Assembly (NCBI RefSeq): GCF_000583655.1
Contig: NZ_BAKI01000003.1
Span: forward strand, 1 to 64,000
Length of the DNA stretch: 64,000 nucleotides
DNA from: Lentilactobacillus farraginis DSM 18382 = JCM 14108
GTDB taxonomy: Bacteria; Bacillota; Bacilli; Lactobacillales; Lactobacillaceae
Reading direction: 5' to 3'
Shown here piece after piece: positions 1 to 7,929 of the stretch. The translations under genes and the position numbers were made by a program. The notes beneath the pieces are model-generated. The model made no database searches. It saw only the letters and a program-made list of their open reading frames with translations, and was not told the origin of the DNA. Positions within the stretch are counted from its first letter, which is position 1. Each line of letters opens with the position of its first letter.

Positions 1-30
1 GGTTCATTTTTTTCGACACTAATCTCAACC

Positions 31-304
31 AAAAAATCCGCCCCCATACATTAAAAAATGCACAGGGACGGATTTTCCGTGTTACCACCCATATTTGCGT
101 CAAATCAACGCCTCTAATTGTTAACGTGGCGATTCCACGTACCTTGAGCTTTCACTCTTAGTAATCACTCTAAGCTCATCTTCAAACAACTTTCTGCTCC
201 GCCCTCTCACTAACGGCAGTCGCTATTAGCATCATCATTGTTTTACTCTTCTCGTCATCGTGATGATTATTAAATGTTGATTAGAATGTTAAATGTTAAT
301 AAGC
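31..304 (-). promoter_or_regulatory. T-box leader (gene lies left of the window)
   Basis: Read on the minus strand, 90-62 gives GGGTGGTAACACGG followed by a CCGTCCCT-type segment, the conserved T-box antiterminator. It can instead pair into an 18-bp terminator with the strand at 31-48, ending in a T run. Upstream, around 240-170, is a GAGAAGAGTA-like loop and a Stem-I-like region. T-boxes sense uncharged tRNA and control aminoacyl-tRNA synthetase, amino-acid biosynthesis or transport genes. I could not place the specifier codon securely, so the amino acid is unknown, and the controlled gene is outside the window. Confidence 0.88.
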
Positions 305-332
305 ATTGTACACTCTAAATCTAAATTGTCAA
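305..332 (-). promoter_or_regulatory. Promoter of the T-box transcript
   Basis: On the minus strand a consensus TTGACA (332-327) is followed after 16 bp by TACAAT (310-305). Transcription would start near 298 and run into the T-box leader. Confidence 0.75.
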
Positions 333-367
333 CTATCACATTTCACCTTAATACTAAAAACATACAC

Positions 368-407
368 AAAAACAGCGACTCAATCAAAATAACAAGTCGC
401 TGTTTTT
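368..407. terminator. Bidirectional intrinsic terminator
   Basis: A 13-bp perfect stem (368-380 with 395-407) is flanked by A and T runs. It lies directly after the alcohol dehydrogenase stop codon on the minus strand. Confidence 0.85.
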
Positions 408-440
408 GATATTACTGAAAATGGCAATTTTGAAATAAAC

Positions 441-1574
441 TCATTCACCAGGTTGATAATCCTGATCAATAATCATGACTGGTTTAATGACTGAGCCATT
501 ATTAGATGCCTGATTAGCTTCATTGATCTGCTCAAAAGTGTAGAATTTTTCAAGCTTATCAAACGGGAATTGACCGGCTTTCCAGAAATTAATAAGCTTT
601 TGAAGCGCCAACTGTGGAATTGCATCGCCCATCAAAACACCGTCAACATGCTTTTGCAACGCGGTTAACTCATTCCATGGCATAAATTCCAGGGTTTTAG
701 CGGTAACGGCAATTGGTGCCAAATGACCGCCGGAAGCCAAGGCGGTAATCGCCTGGTGCATGATTGACGAAATTCCGGTCGTATCAATCGCAAAGTTGAC
801 ACCTTCACCATTCGTTAATTCTTTAACCTTATCAACCCAATTCTCGTTCAAACTGTTAATCGTGTCGGTCGCACCAAGTTCCTTAGCCATTTCCAACCGG
901 CTGTCATGAATATCGACACAGATGATCTTTGAGCAGCCTTTGATTTTGGCAGCCATTAGTGCACCGGACCCCACTGCGCCGGTCCCAACAATCGCAATCG
1001 TATCGCCTTCTTTTGGCTTCAAGCCATTAAAGACGGTACCTGACCCGGTCACAAAACCGCACCCAAGCGGCCCAACTTTTCGCAAATCAATATCCTTATC
1101 AATCACCGTCACATTTCGTTCCTGAACCAGTGTTTCAGTTGTAAACGAGGACTGATTAAAGAAATTGTGAATGGGCGATCCATCTTCACGGGTAAAGGCA
1201 ACCGATCCATCCGGACGAACACCGGCCATGTTTAATTGTGCCCAATTCACACAAGATGATGGGTGACCGGTCAAACAATTATGACAAGTCCCATCGTAAT
1301 CGTATGACAAGATAACGTGATCGCCAACCTTGACCGTGCTGACCTGTGAACCGACCTTCTCAACAGTGCCGGCACCCTCATGACCAACTACGCCGGGATA
1401 TGGATACTCACCGGCGGACCCGTTTCGAACCGCTTCATCCGTATGGCAGATACCGCTGGCTACAATATGCACCAAAACTTCGTGGGCTTTGGGCTGATCG
1501 TCTACTTCCAAACTTTCCAACTGAAAATCTGCATTTAACTTTTCAATGACTGCTCCTGTAATCTGCTTTGTCAT
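441..1574 (-). CDS. Zinc-dependent NAD(P) alcohol dehydrogenase, aryl/benzyl-alcohol type
   Basis: A medium-chain dehydrogenase/reductase that interconverts alcohols and aldehydes with a nicotinamide cofactor. Visible features are the catalytic zinc ligands Cys43 (GICHTDE) and His65-Glu66 (GHEGAG), and a Rossmann GTGAVG loop near residue 200. The structural-zinc lobe keeps three cysteines (97, 100, 108), but the first expected Cys is Asp94, so that site may be weak or absent. The open frame extends 12 codons further upstream. I chose ATG at 1574 because a GAGGGGAAG ribosome site sits 8 nt before it and the family begins there. It is followed by a strong terminator and is probably monocistronic. 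The substrate cannot be told from sequence. Confidence 0.9.
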   Translation of the reverse strand: MTKQITGAVIEKLNADFQLESLEVDDQPKAHEVLVHIVASGICHTDEAVRNGSAGEYPYPGVVGHEGAGTVEKVGSQVSTVKVGDHVILSYDYDGTCHNCLTGHPSSCVNWAQLNMAGVRPDGSVAFTREDGSPIHNFFNQSSFTTETLVQERNVTVIDKDIDLRKVGPLGCGFVTGSGTVFNGLKPKEGDTIAIVGTGAVGSGALMAAKIKGCSKIICVDIHDSRLEMAKELGATDTINSLNENWVDKVKELTNGEGVNFAIDTTGISSIMHQAITALASGGHLAPIAVTAKTLEFMPWNELTALQKHVDGVLMGDAIPQLALQKLINFWKAGQFPFDKLEKFYTFEQINEANQASNNGSVIKPVMIIDQDYQPGE

Positions 1575-1712
1575 TATATTACTTCCCCTCGAATTCAAAC
1601 CAAATGACAAACTCTCGAAAGCCCTTCCACCGCTTTTAGACTACAACTATTTTTATGCAGTTACTAGCATTTTGCTTGAAACCTTATACACAATCATAAA
1701 TACCAAAAATAC

Positions 1713-1742
1713 AAAAAATGGGTGACAGAATGCTGTTCACCA
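1713..1742 (-). terminator. Terminator of formate dehydrogenase
   Basis: On the minus strand, GGTG-A-ACAG pairs with CTGTCACC (one bulge) and is followed by a T6 run at 1718-1713. Confidence 0.7.
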
Positions 1743-1777
1743 TCATAAGCTGTGGATAATTATTCACATAATCTTTT

Positions 1778-2970
1778 TTATTCTTTTTCACCGCTGCCCG
1801 GCGTCTCTTCACCTTTTTTAACCGTATAGGATTTGGCGCCAACCCCGGCTAAATGACCATCTTGAGCGATCAAATATTCTGGTCGAATGGGCTTATTTTC
1901 AAAAAAGGCTTCCAAAATTTCTCGGGTGCCGGCAGCATAACGTGCCTGAGCAGACAATGATGTACCAGACATATGTGGAATCATTGCCTGATGCGGCATG
2001 CTTCGCCATGGGTGATCGGCTGGTGCTGGCTGTGGGTACCAAACATCTCCTGAATAGCCGGCCAAATGCCCCGATTCAAGGGCCCGAACAATGGCATCCC
2101 TATCGACTAATTCACCTCGACTATCGTTAACAATATAAGCACCGCGCTTCATAGTGGCCAACAATTTATCGTCAAACATATGATACGTTTGGGCATGTAA
2201 CGGGGCACACAAAACTGCTACATCAACAACCTTGGCCAGATCTTTAACATCTGCTACAAAAGTAGCTCCCAATTGCTTTTCAACTTCAGCGGGTAGTTGA
2301 TGACGCTGCGTATAAAGTAATTTAACATTAAAGGGTTTCAGCCGTTCCAGTACCGCCCGGCCGATTCGTCCAGCGGCAACAATCCCAACGGTCATGCCCT
2401 CAAGATCGTAGGAGCGTGAAGCTGCGTCCGCAATATTCCAACCACCCTGCTGAATAATTTCGTGAGCCGGAATAAAGTTTCTGACAAGTGCCAATACCTG
2501 CATGACATCAGATTCAGCAACACTGATGCTATTACTATAGGTTACTTCCGCCACCGTAATGTGGTGTTCATTGGCGGCGTTCAAGTCTACGTGATCCGAA
2601 CCAATACCGGCTGTAATTGCCAATTTTAAATTTTTGGCCTTATTGATTAAATCCGCTGTCAAATATGCCGGCCAGAACGGTTGGGAAATCACAACGTCTG
2701 CGGTTGGCAATTCCTTTTCAAAGACCGAATCCGGCCCTTGCTTATCTGACGTTACAATCAATTGGTGACCATGGGATTCCAAATATTTTCGCAACCCCAG
2801 TTCACCAGAAACACTGCCCAACAATTCACCAGGCTTAAAGTCAATTCCCTCAGGGCTGGGAACAGTTGAGCCATCCGGATAATGCGTTATTTCAGGAATT
2901 GAATCCCGAGCATATTTTGGCGGATAACCACCGACGGATCCGGATACAACACTGCTAACACTTTTGCCAT
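1778..2970 (-). CDS. fdh: NAD(P)-dependent formate dehydrogenase, apparent frameshift near the N-terminus
   Basis: Oxidises formate to CO2 and reduces a nicotinamide cofactor. It belongs to the D-2-hydroxyacid dehydrogenase fold family and resembles the L. buchneri enzyme. Family marks are TAGIGSDHVDL, VTYSNSIS (formate-binding Asn), the AAGRIG cofactor loop, an Arg in NDSRGE, YPQPAP and the catalytic His in PHMSGTS. The residue ending the second Rossmann strand is Gln (YTQRHQ) rather than Asp, the change linked to NADP use. The start at 2970 gives the family N-terminus MAKVLAVLYPDP in one frame. The rest of the protein is one frame over, as if one G were lost at about 2935. The uninterrupted frame runs instead from ATG at 3016 or 2980 but lacks the first beta strand. 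A GGAAAGGA ribosome site lies 10 nt before 2970. Confidence 0.9.
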
Positions 2971-3030
2971 GGACGGTCATTCCTTTCCATTGTCCAGACC
3001 TACTCCCAATCGTCATTAGTTTAGCACCAA

Positions 3031-3044
3031 AGTAACCGGTTACA
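3031..3044. promoter_or_regulatory. Candidate cre site (CcpA)
   Basis: Minus-strand TGTAACCGGTTACT matches the catabolite-responsive element consensus at 13 of 14 positions. It lies upstream of formate dehydrogenase, so carbon-catabolite control of fdh is likely. It is 50 bp from the divergent transporter promoter. Confidence 0.6.
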
Positions 3045-3093
3045 CTATCAAAACGCTTTTTATTTTAACTCCCCGCCGCCTACCGTCATTATC

Positions 3094-3122
3094 TTGACAC
3101 ACCCACTGTCTTCCGCTAAAAT
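3094..3122 (+). promoter_or_regulatory. Promoter of the TrpXYZ-type operon
   Basis: Consensus TTGACA (3094-3099), 17 bp, TAAAAT (3117-3122). The predicted start near 3129 leaves a leader of about 260 nt before the first transporter gene. Confidence 0.85.
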
Positions 3123-3154
3123 TAGTGTATTCTATGCGAGAGGAAAAGATTGCA

Positions 3155-3193
3155 ATGACATTTTATGTTTATCAAACTTGGCAAAACCGGTAA
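3155..3193 (+). CDS. Candidate leader peptide MTFYVYQTWQNR
   Basis: A 12-codon open frame in the leader starts with ATG 11 nt after AGAGG and holds one Phe, two Tyr and one Trp before TAA. Such aromatic enrichment ahead of a transporter of the TrpX family is what a ribosome-stalling leader would look like. The stop codon overlaps CCGGTA (3187-3192), which can pair with TACCGG (3251-3256). Translation and stalling are inferred; a 12-codon frame can occur by chance. Confidence 0.5.
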   Translation: MTFYVYQTWQNR

Positions 3194-3314
3194 ACAAGTC
3201 ACACGAACAGGTGCGGCTTGATCTTTAAGTATGCGATCAGCACGCATCTGTACCGGCAGTCTTTTCCAAAAAGAAACGGTCTGTACAGATATTTCCGGAC
3301 AGACCGAATCATCG
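3187..3314 (+). promoter_or_regulatory. Candidate attenuator with competing pairings
   Basis: Segment CTGTACCGG (3248-3256) can pair either with CCGGTA at the leader-peptide stop (3187-3192) or with GTACAG (3283-3288). The latter is also part of a perfect 8-bp hairpin (3277-3284 with 3299-3306). These exclusive choices lie just before an intrinsic terminator, the usual layout of transcription attenuation. I see no T-box or known riboswitch motif in this leader. Confidence 0.45.
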
Positions 3315-3351
3315 ACGAGCACTTCGGTCCAAAGCCGAGGTGCTCGTTTTT
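3315..3351 (+). terminator. Leader terminator before the transporter operon
   Basis: A 12-bp stem (CGAGCACTTCGG with CCGAGGTGCTCG, one wobble) followed by T5. It sits 40 nt before the first gene, so it would stop transcription unless an upstream signal prevents it. Confidence 0.8.
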
Positions 3352-3390
3352 CGTTCGCAGACAGAACTTAATACTTGAAAGGAGAAGAAA

Positions 3391-4392
3391 ATGAAAAATA
3401 GATACAAACTGCTTGGCGTAATTGCAATATTATTTATTTTCTTAGGATATGCCTTTTTTACTGAAAGCTCCAAGCAGCGGGCAACCAAAACCCCAACCGT
3501 CGGGATTTTACAATTAATGTCCCACCCCGCCTTGGACGCAATTCACCGGGGTATCATTCACGGTTTGAAAGAGGAGGGTTATCAGCCCGGCAAAAATATT
3601 AAAATTGATTTTCAAAATGCCCAAAACGATCAAAGTAATTTGAAAACCATGAGCACCAAATTTGCCAACGAAAATGCCGATCTTTCAATCGGTATTGCCA
3701 CACCGTCCGCCCAAGCACTGGCCAATACCATTAATGACAAACCGATTATTTTGGGAGCCATTACCGATCCCAAAGGAGCCGGCCTGGTTAAAAATAACGT
3801 CAAACCCGGCGGCAATATCACCGGCGTATCGGATCAGGCACCCCTAAAAGAACAACTCGGTTTAATTCAAAAGTTTATGCCTAAAATGAAAACGTTAGGC
3901 ATCATCTATACCTCCAGCGATGATTCAGCAGTCGCCCAATATAAGAAGTTCGCTAAGATCTGTAAGCAGGCGCATGTTCGCTTAAAAGCCTATTCGATTG
4001 CCAATACCAACGATTTGAATCAGGTTGCCGAACAGGCTGTTTCAACCGTTGACGCGATCTACGTGCCAACCGACAACACCATTGCCGGCGCCATGCAGAC
4101 ACTGGTTGGGGCTGCCAATAAGGCTAAAGTGCCGGTCTTTCCGGCTGTTGATACCATGGTAAAAGCCGGCGGCGTGGCTACCTACGGCGTCGACCAATAC
4201 CAACTGGGTGTCGCTACCGGTAAGATGTCAGCTCAGATTTTAAAAGGGAAACGTAAACCGGCAACTACCCCTATCAAATTCTTCCGTCATGGAAAATTAA
4301 TTATTAACGAAAAGCAAACTCAAAGATTGGGAATTAACATTCCCGAAAGCTTGTTAAAGGAAGCTCAGCAGAAAGGGGAATTAATCAAATGA
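3391..4392 (+). CDS. trpX: ABC transporter substrate-binding protein, TrpX family
   Basis: Extracytoplasmic binding protein of the ABC_sub_bind family (COG2984 type), 333 residues. It has an N-terminal hydrophobic segment (about 7-23) without a lipobox Cys, then repeated Rossmann-like lobes with VGILQLMSHPALDAI at the start and a late GVATYGVDQYQLGVATG segment typical of the family. The start is fixed by AAAGGAGA upstream of ATG. The stop overlaps the permease start, so the three genes form an operon. TrpX family members are predicted tryptophan or aromatic amino-acid binders from their regulation in other Firmicutes. Here the substrate is an inference from family and the aromatic leader peptide. 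Confidence 0.85.
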   Translation: MKNRYKLLGVIAILFIFLGYAFFTESSKQRATKTPTVGILQLMSHPALDAIHRGIIHGLKEEGYQPGKNIKIDFQNAQNDQSNLKTMSTKFANENADLSIGIATPSAQALANTINDKPIILGAITDPKGAGLVKNNVKPGGNITGVSDQAPLKEQLGLIQKFMPKMKTLGIIYTSSDDSAVAQYKKFAKICKQAHVRLKAYSIANTNDLNQVAEQAVSTVDAIYVPTDNTIAGAMQTLVGAANKAKVPVFPAVDTMVKAGGVATYGVDQYQLGVATGKMSAQILKGKRKPATTPIKFFRHGKLIINEKQTQRLGINIPESLLKEAQQKGELIK

Positions 4393-5288
4393 GTATTATT
4401 GTTTCCGCTATCGGTCAGGGACTGGAATGGGGAATTGTCGGCATCGGTCTGTTCCTGACATTTCGAATCCTTGATTTCCCGGACATGACCGTTGAAGGGA
4501 CTTTCCCGATGGGGGCTGCTGCTTGTGTTGCCGCCATTTACCACGGTTATCCACCATTTGTTGCCACGTTGATTGCTTTTGCGGCCGGGATGTTAGCCGG
4601 GTTGGTGACCGGACTGTTATATACCAAAGGCAAAATTCCCGTTTTGCTATCCGGAATTCTGGTAATGACTGCGGCTTACTCTGTTAATTTTCGAATTATG
4701 AATCGGGCCAACCTCAGCCTATACGGAAAGCCGTCAATGCTGCGAAATCATTTTTTGGCATCATTGCCGCCTTACTTTGACACTGTCACATTAGGATTGC
4801 TTTTTGTAACCATTGTGACAATATTACTAATCTATTTTCTGCAAACCAATTTAGGCCAAGCCTTCATTGCAACCGGCGATAACCCAACGATGGCCCGTTC
4901 ATTGGGGATTAGTACGGACACCATGCAAATTATGGGACTAAGTGTTTCCAATGGTCTGATCGCGCTGGGCGGTGCTCTGGTTGCCCAAAACAACGGCTTT
5001 GCGGATGTCAATAGCGGCATCGGGGTTATCGTGGTTGCCTTGGCTTCCATTATTATCGGTGAAGTTATTTTCGGTGACCTCACTATGAATGAACGTTTGA
5101 TTGCTGTCACCATCGGCAGTATTCTCTACCGGTTCGTTATCCTGATTGTCTTAAAACTCGGCTTTAATGCCAACGACCTCAATTTGATTTCGGCCATTGT
5201 TTTGGCACTCTTTATGATGTTTCCGGTCTTCGAAAAACGTTTCCGACTTCGCCACACTTTTACGAGGGGGCTAAGCAGTCATGACTGA
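4389..5288 (+). CDS. trpY: ABC transporter permease, TrpY type
   Basis: Integral membrane permease of 299 residues in the branched-chain amino-acid permease-like family that partners TrpX binding proteins. About eight hydrophobic segments are visible. The EAA-like segment lies around residues 150-165 (GQAFIATGDNPTMARSLGIS). ATG overlaps the trpX stop by four bases (ATGA), and its own stop overlaps the ATPase start, showing tight translational coupling. Confidence 0.85.
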   Translation: MSIIVSAIGQGLEWGIVGIGLFLTFRILDFPDMTVEGTFPMGAAACVAAIYHGYPPFVATLIAFAAGMLAGLVTGLLYTKGKIPVLLSGILVMTAAYSVNFRIMNRANLSLYGKPSMLRNHFLASLPPYFDTVTLGLLFVTIVTILLIYFLQTNLGQAFIATGDNPTMARSLGISTDTMQIMGLSVSNGLIALGGALVAQNNGFADVNSGIGVIVVALASIIIGEVIFGDLTMNERLIAVTIGSILYRFVILIVLKLGFNANDLNLISAIVLALFMMFPVFEKRFRLRHTFTRGLSSHD

Positions 5289-6054
5289 ACCAATTTTTGA
5301 ATTAAAAGATGTCGTGGTAACCGTCAACCAAGGAACCCCGGAACAAATCAACATTATGGATCACGTCAACCTGGCTATTTATCCTGGTGACTTTATCACC
5401 ATTCTGGGCTCTAATGGTGCCGGTAAATCAACACTGTTCAACGTCATTGGCGGTAATATTCGTGTTACCAGCGGGCAGATCCGCCTTCACGGTCGGGATA
5501 TTACCAACATGTCGGTTGAACGACGGACCCGCTTCCTAAGCCGAGTTTTCCAAGATCCTAAAATGGGCACTGCGCCCCGAATGACGGTTTCGGAAAATCT
5601 ATTACTATCAATGAAGCGCGGCCAACACCGGGGCTTGGGTCCCCGCCGTCTCAAACAAAGTATGGCCCATTTCAAAGATATTACCTCTGTCATGAACAAC
5701 GGCCTTGAGGATCGGCTAAATACCGCAACCGGTAAATTATCCGGCGGTCAGCGCCAAGCACTGAGTTTTCTGATGGCAACCATTAAGCGTCCCGAAATTC
5801 TTTTATTGGATGAACATACGGCCGCACTTGATCCGCAAACATCCCAGGAATTAATGAACGCCACCAATTCACAAATCACAGCGCACCACTTGACATGCTT
5901 AATGATTACCCATCACTTGGATGACGCTTTAAAGTACGGCAATCGGTTAATTGTTCTCGATCACGGTAAAATCACCTACGACATTGCCGGCGATGAAAAA
6001 GATAATTTAACTAAAGAAGAACTTCTCAGTTTCTTTAATGACATCGAAGGTTAA
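5281..6054 (+). CDS. trpZ: ABC transporter ATP-binding protein, TrpZ type
   Basis: Cytoplasmic ATPase of 257 residues that powers the transporter. Walker A is GSNGAGKST (about 44-52), signature LSGGQRQA (about 153-160), Walker B ILLLDEH and a switch His in MITHH. Glu follows the Walker B Asp as expected. It overlaps the permease gene by 8 bp and is followed by a terminator, so the operon ends here. Confidence 0.9.
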   Translation: MTEPIFELKDVVVTVNQGTPEQINIMDHVNLAIYPGDFITILGSNGAGKSTLFNVIGGNIRVTSGQIRLHGRDITNMSVERRTRFLSRVFQDPKMGTAPRMTVSENLLLSMKRGQHRGLGPRRLKQSMAHFKDITSVMNNGLEDRLNTATGKLSGGQRQALSFLMATIKRPEILLLDEHTAALDPQTSQELMNATNSQITAHHLTCLMITHHLDDALKYGNRLIVLDHGKITYDIAGDEKDNLTKEELLSFFNDIEG

Positions 6055-6056
6055 TA

Positions 6057-6104
6057 AAAACGTCCCAAAAGTTTCAATTGATTGAGCTTTTGGGGCGTTT
6101 TTTT
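6057..6104 (+). terminator. Terminator of the TrpXYZ-type operon
   Basis: A 14-bp stem (6058-6071 with 6087-6100) followed by seven T residues, starting 3 nt after the ATPase stop. Confidence 0.9.
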
Positions 6105-6120
6105 CGTTGCTTTTGGTGTT

Positions 6121-6501
6121 AACGGCTTTGCTGTGTGCGCTGTTCTGCTAAGCAATGCCACTGCATATAAGGGATTCGTTTCAAAAATCCAAACCTCGGA
6201 TTTCCTGAATCGACGTCTTATACTCCGGGCATTAATCGCTTTGCTTCGCACACTGGTTTTAGGACTGCTCCGCTAACCCACAAGCCTGCTTGTAAGGGAT
6301 TTATTTCAAGAACCCAAACCCGGGGTTCCCGAAATAAACGCCTTACACTCCGGCTTATCCCGGGTTAGCTCCGCGCACTGGTTTAGGACTGCTGCTCAAA
6401 GCAGCACCACGCCATATAAGAGATTGATTTGAAAAATCCAAACCCGGGATTTCCCAAATCAACGTCTTATATTCTGGGTGCTAACCGCTTTGCTCCACAC
6501 A
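6121..6501 (-). repeat. Palindromic repeat array 1 (three units)
   Basis: Three units of about 120 bp (roughly 6121-6254, 6261-6380, 6385-6501) in the orientation AGGACTGCT...GCTCCGCACAC. Each folds on itself: outer arms such as GGGTTAGC and inner arms such as TTTATTTC/GAAATAAA differ between units but stay complementary within a unit. The last unit runs up to the stop codon of the converging dehydrogenase. It fills the whole gap; I see no gene in it. Confidence 0.85.
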
Positions 6502-7464
6502 CTAACCATTTACCACATTTTTCGCCCTTCCCGCCAGGAAAGCCCTTAAATTGTCGACGGCAATGCCCATCAACCGTTCGCGGATTTCAGTTGCGGCCCA
6601 TGCGATATGTGGTGTTAAGAAGCTGTTTTTTGCGGTTAATAGTGGATTATCCGCGTTAATTGGTTCCTGAACAGCTACATCCGCGCCATACGCGTACAAC
6701 CGGCCACTATTTAAGGCATCGGCCACATCTTTCTCGTTGATTAAACCACCTCGGGCCGTGTTGATTAAGATAGCTCCCGGTTTCATTTTATCAAGCGCAT
6801 TATGGTCAATCATCCCAGCCGTCTCAGCCGTTTGTGGCGTATGCAAACTGATAACGTCCGCTTTTGCCAAAACATCTGTTAAGCTGACTTGCTGTAGCCA
6901 ATCTTCCTTAACTACTTTTTCGTGATGGTTATAAAAGATAACGTTCATCCCAAATGCATGGGCAATTTGAGCCGTTGATTGGCCAATATTACCAAAGCCA
7001 ATTATGCCCAACGTTTTTCCAGTTAACGAAATTAATGGCGTCTTCCAGAATGTGAAATCATCTGACCGACTCCACTCACCGTTTCGAACGGCTTCACTAT
7101 GCAGCCCGACCTGATTGGTAATCTCCAATAACAGCGCTAACGTGTGCTGGGCAACGGCGTCCGTTCCATAACTCGGAATATTGGTAACCACGACATCGTT
7201 TGCTTTAGCTGCCTCAAGATCAACAACGTTATACCCGGTTGCCAATACGCCGATATAGGTGAGCTTCGGTGCCGCGGCAATCACCCGCTTGTCCAATGGT
7301 GTTTTGTTGGTTAAAACAATTTCAGCATCCCCAATTCTCTCCAGAATCGTATCATCGTCTTCTGCCGTTCGATCATAATTTTTAAAATTGCCAAACTGCT
7401 TAAAACCGTCCCAGCTCAAATCACCAGGATTCAACGCGTAGCCGTCCAAGTCCACAATCTTCAT
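6502..7464 (-). CDS. D-2-hydroxyacid dehydrogenase (NAD)
   Basis: Reduces a 2-oxoacid to the D-2-hydroxyacid; closest in style to glycerate/hydroxypyruvate reductases. About 320 residues. Rossmann loop GFGNIGQ, catalytic Arg in NTARGG, Glu in VQEP and His in TPHIAW are all present. The start at 7464 is supported by GGAGGCG 7 nt upstream; the frame is open 11 codons further up but without a ribosome site. No partner gene is nearby, so the natural substrate is uncertain. Its stop codon touches palindromic repeat array 1. Confidence 0.9.
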   Translation of the reverse strand: MKIVDLDGYALNPGDLSWDGFKQFGNFKNYDRTAEDDDTILERIGDAEIVLTNKTPLDKRVIAAAPKLTYIGVLATGYNVVDLEAAKANDVVVTNIPSYGTDAVAQHTLALLLEITNQVGLHSEAVRNGEWSRSDDFTFWKTPLISLTGKTLGIIGFGNIGQSTAQIAHAFGMNVIFYNHHEKVVKEDWLQQVSLTDVLAKADVISLHTPQTAETAGMIDHNALDKMKPGAILINTARGGLINEKDVADALNSGRLYAYGADVAVQEPINADNPLLTAKNSFLTPHIAWAATEIRERLMGIAVDNLRAFLAGRAKNVVNG

Positions 7465-7929
7465 GTCAATCGCCTCCGAATTATTTATCACCATCATACC
7501 GCACCGGCTTTTTAATTTGGGAATAAATGATTAATTGTTTAAACCCCCGATTACGATACCATTGATTGTAAAAGCTTCATTTCTTTGGATATCAATTGGT
7601 ACTGTTTTTGTAAGTAACGTAAATTTTAAGCAAATATCCGATCAACCTTCTTTCTAAATACCTAATAATTACAACCCGTTGGGGGAATTAATTTTCGGCT
7701 TCAATTTTTAATCATCAATTTTTCACACTTTCTTCAAGATTGTGCAAAATAAAAGATGCATCCAGTTCACATTTGTAAGCGTTTGAAATACACTAATGAC
7801 GTGAAAAAGTCATCACTTTCTATTAAAGTCAATTGTGAAATAAAGCATAATTTCTTCTTTATTTATTCACGGAAAATTAATAGATATCTTGTAAACTTAA
7901 TATCAGATAAAAGAAAGGAAGTGAATCAA
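7465..7929. other. Divergent intergenic region with cre-like site
   Basis: This 465-bp AT-rich gap separates the dehydrogenase (minus) from the YfcC transporter (plus). The frame of the transporter stays open back to 7756, but the first good ribosome site is AGAAAGGAAGTG before 7930. A weak cre-like sequence TGTAAGCGTTTGAA lies at 7774-7787 (two mismatches). No RNA motif was recognised. Confidence 0.5.

Noticed and set aside
3122-3322. 66-codon minus-strand frame in the transporter leader
   Set aside because: It is opposite the promoter/terminator leader and has no supporting site.
7756-7929. Extended N-terminus of the YfcC transporter
   Set aside because: The extra 58 codons are not family-like and lack a ribosome site; ATG 7930 has a strong one.
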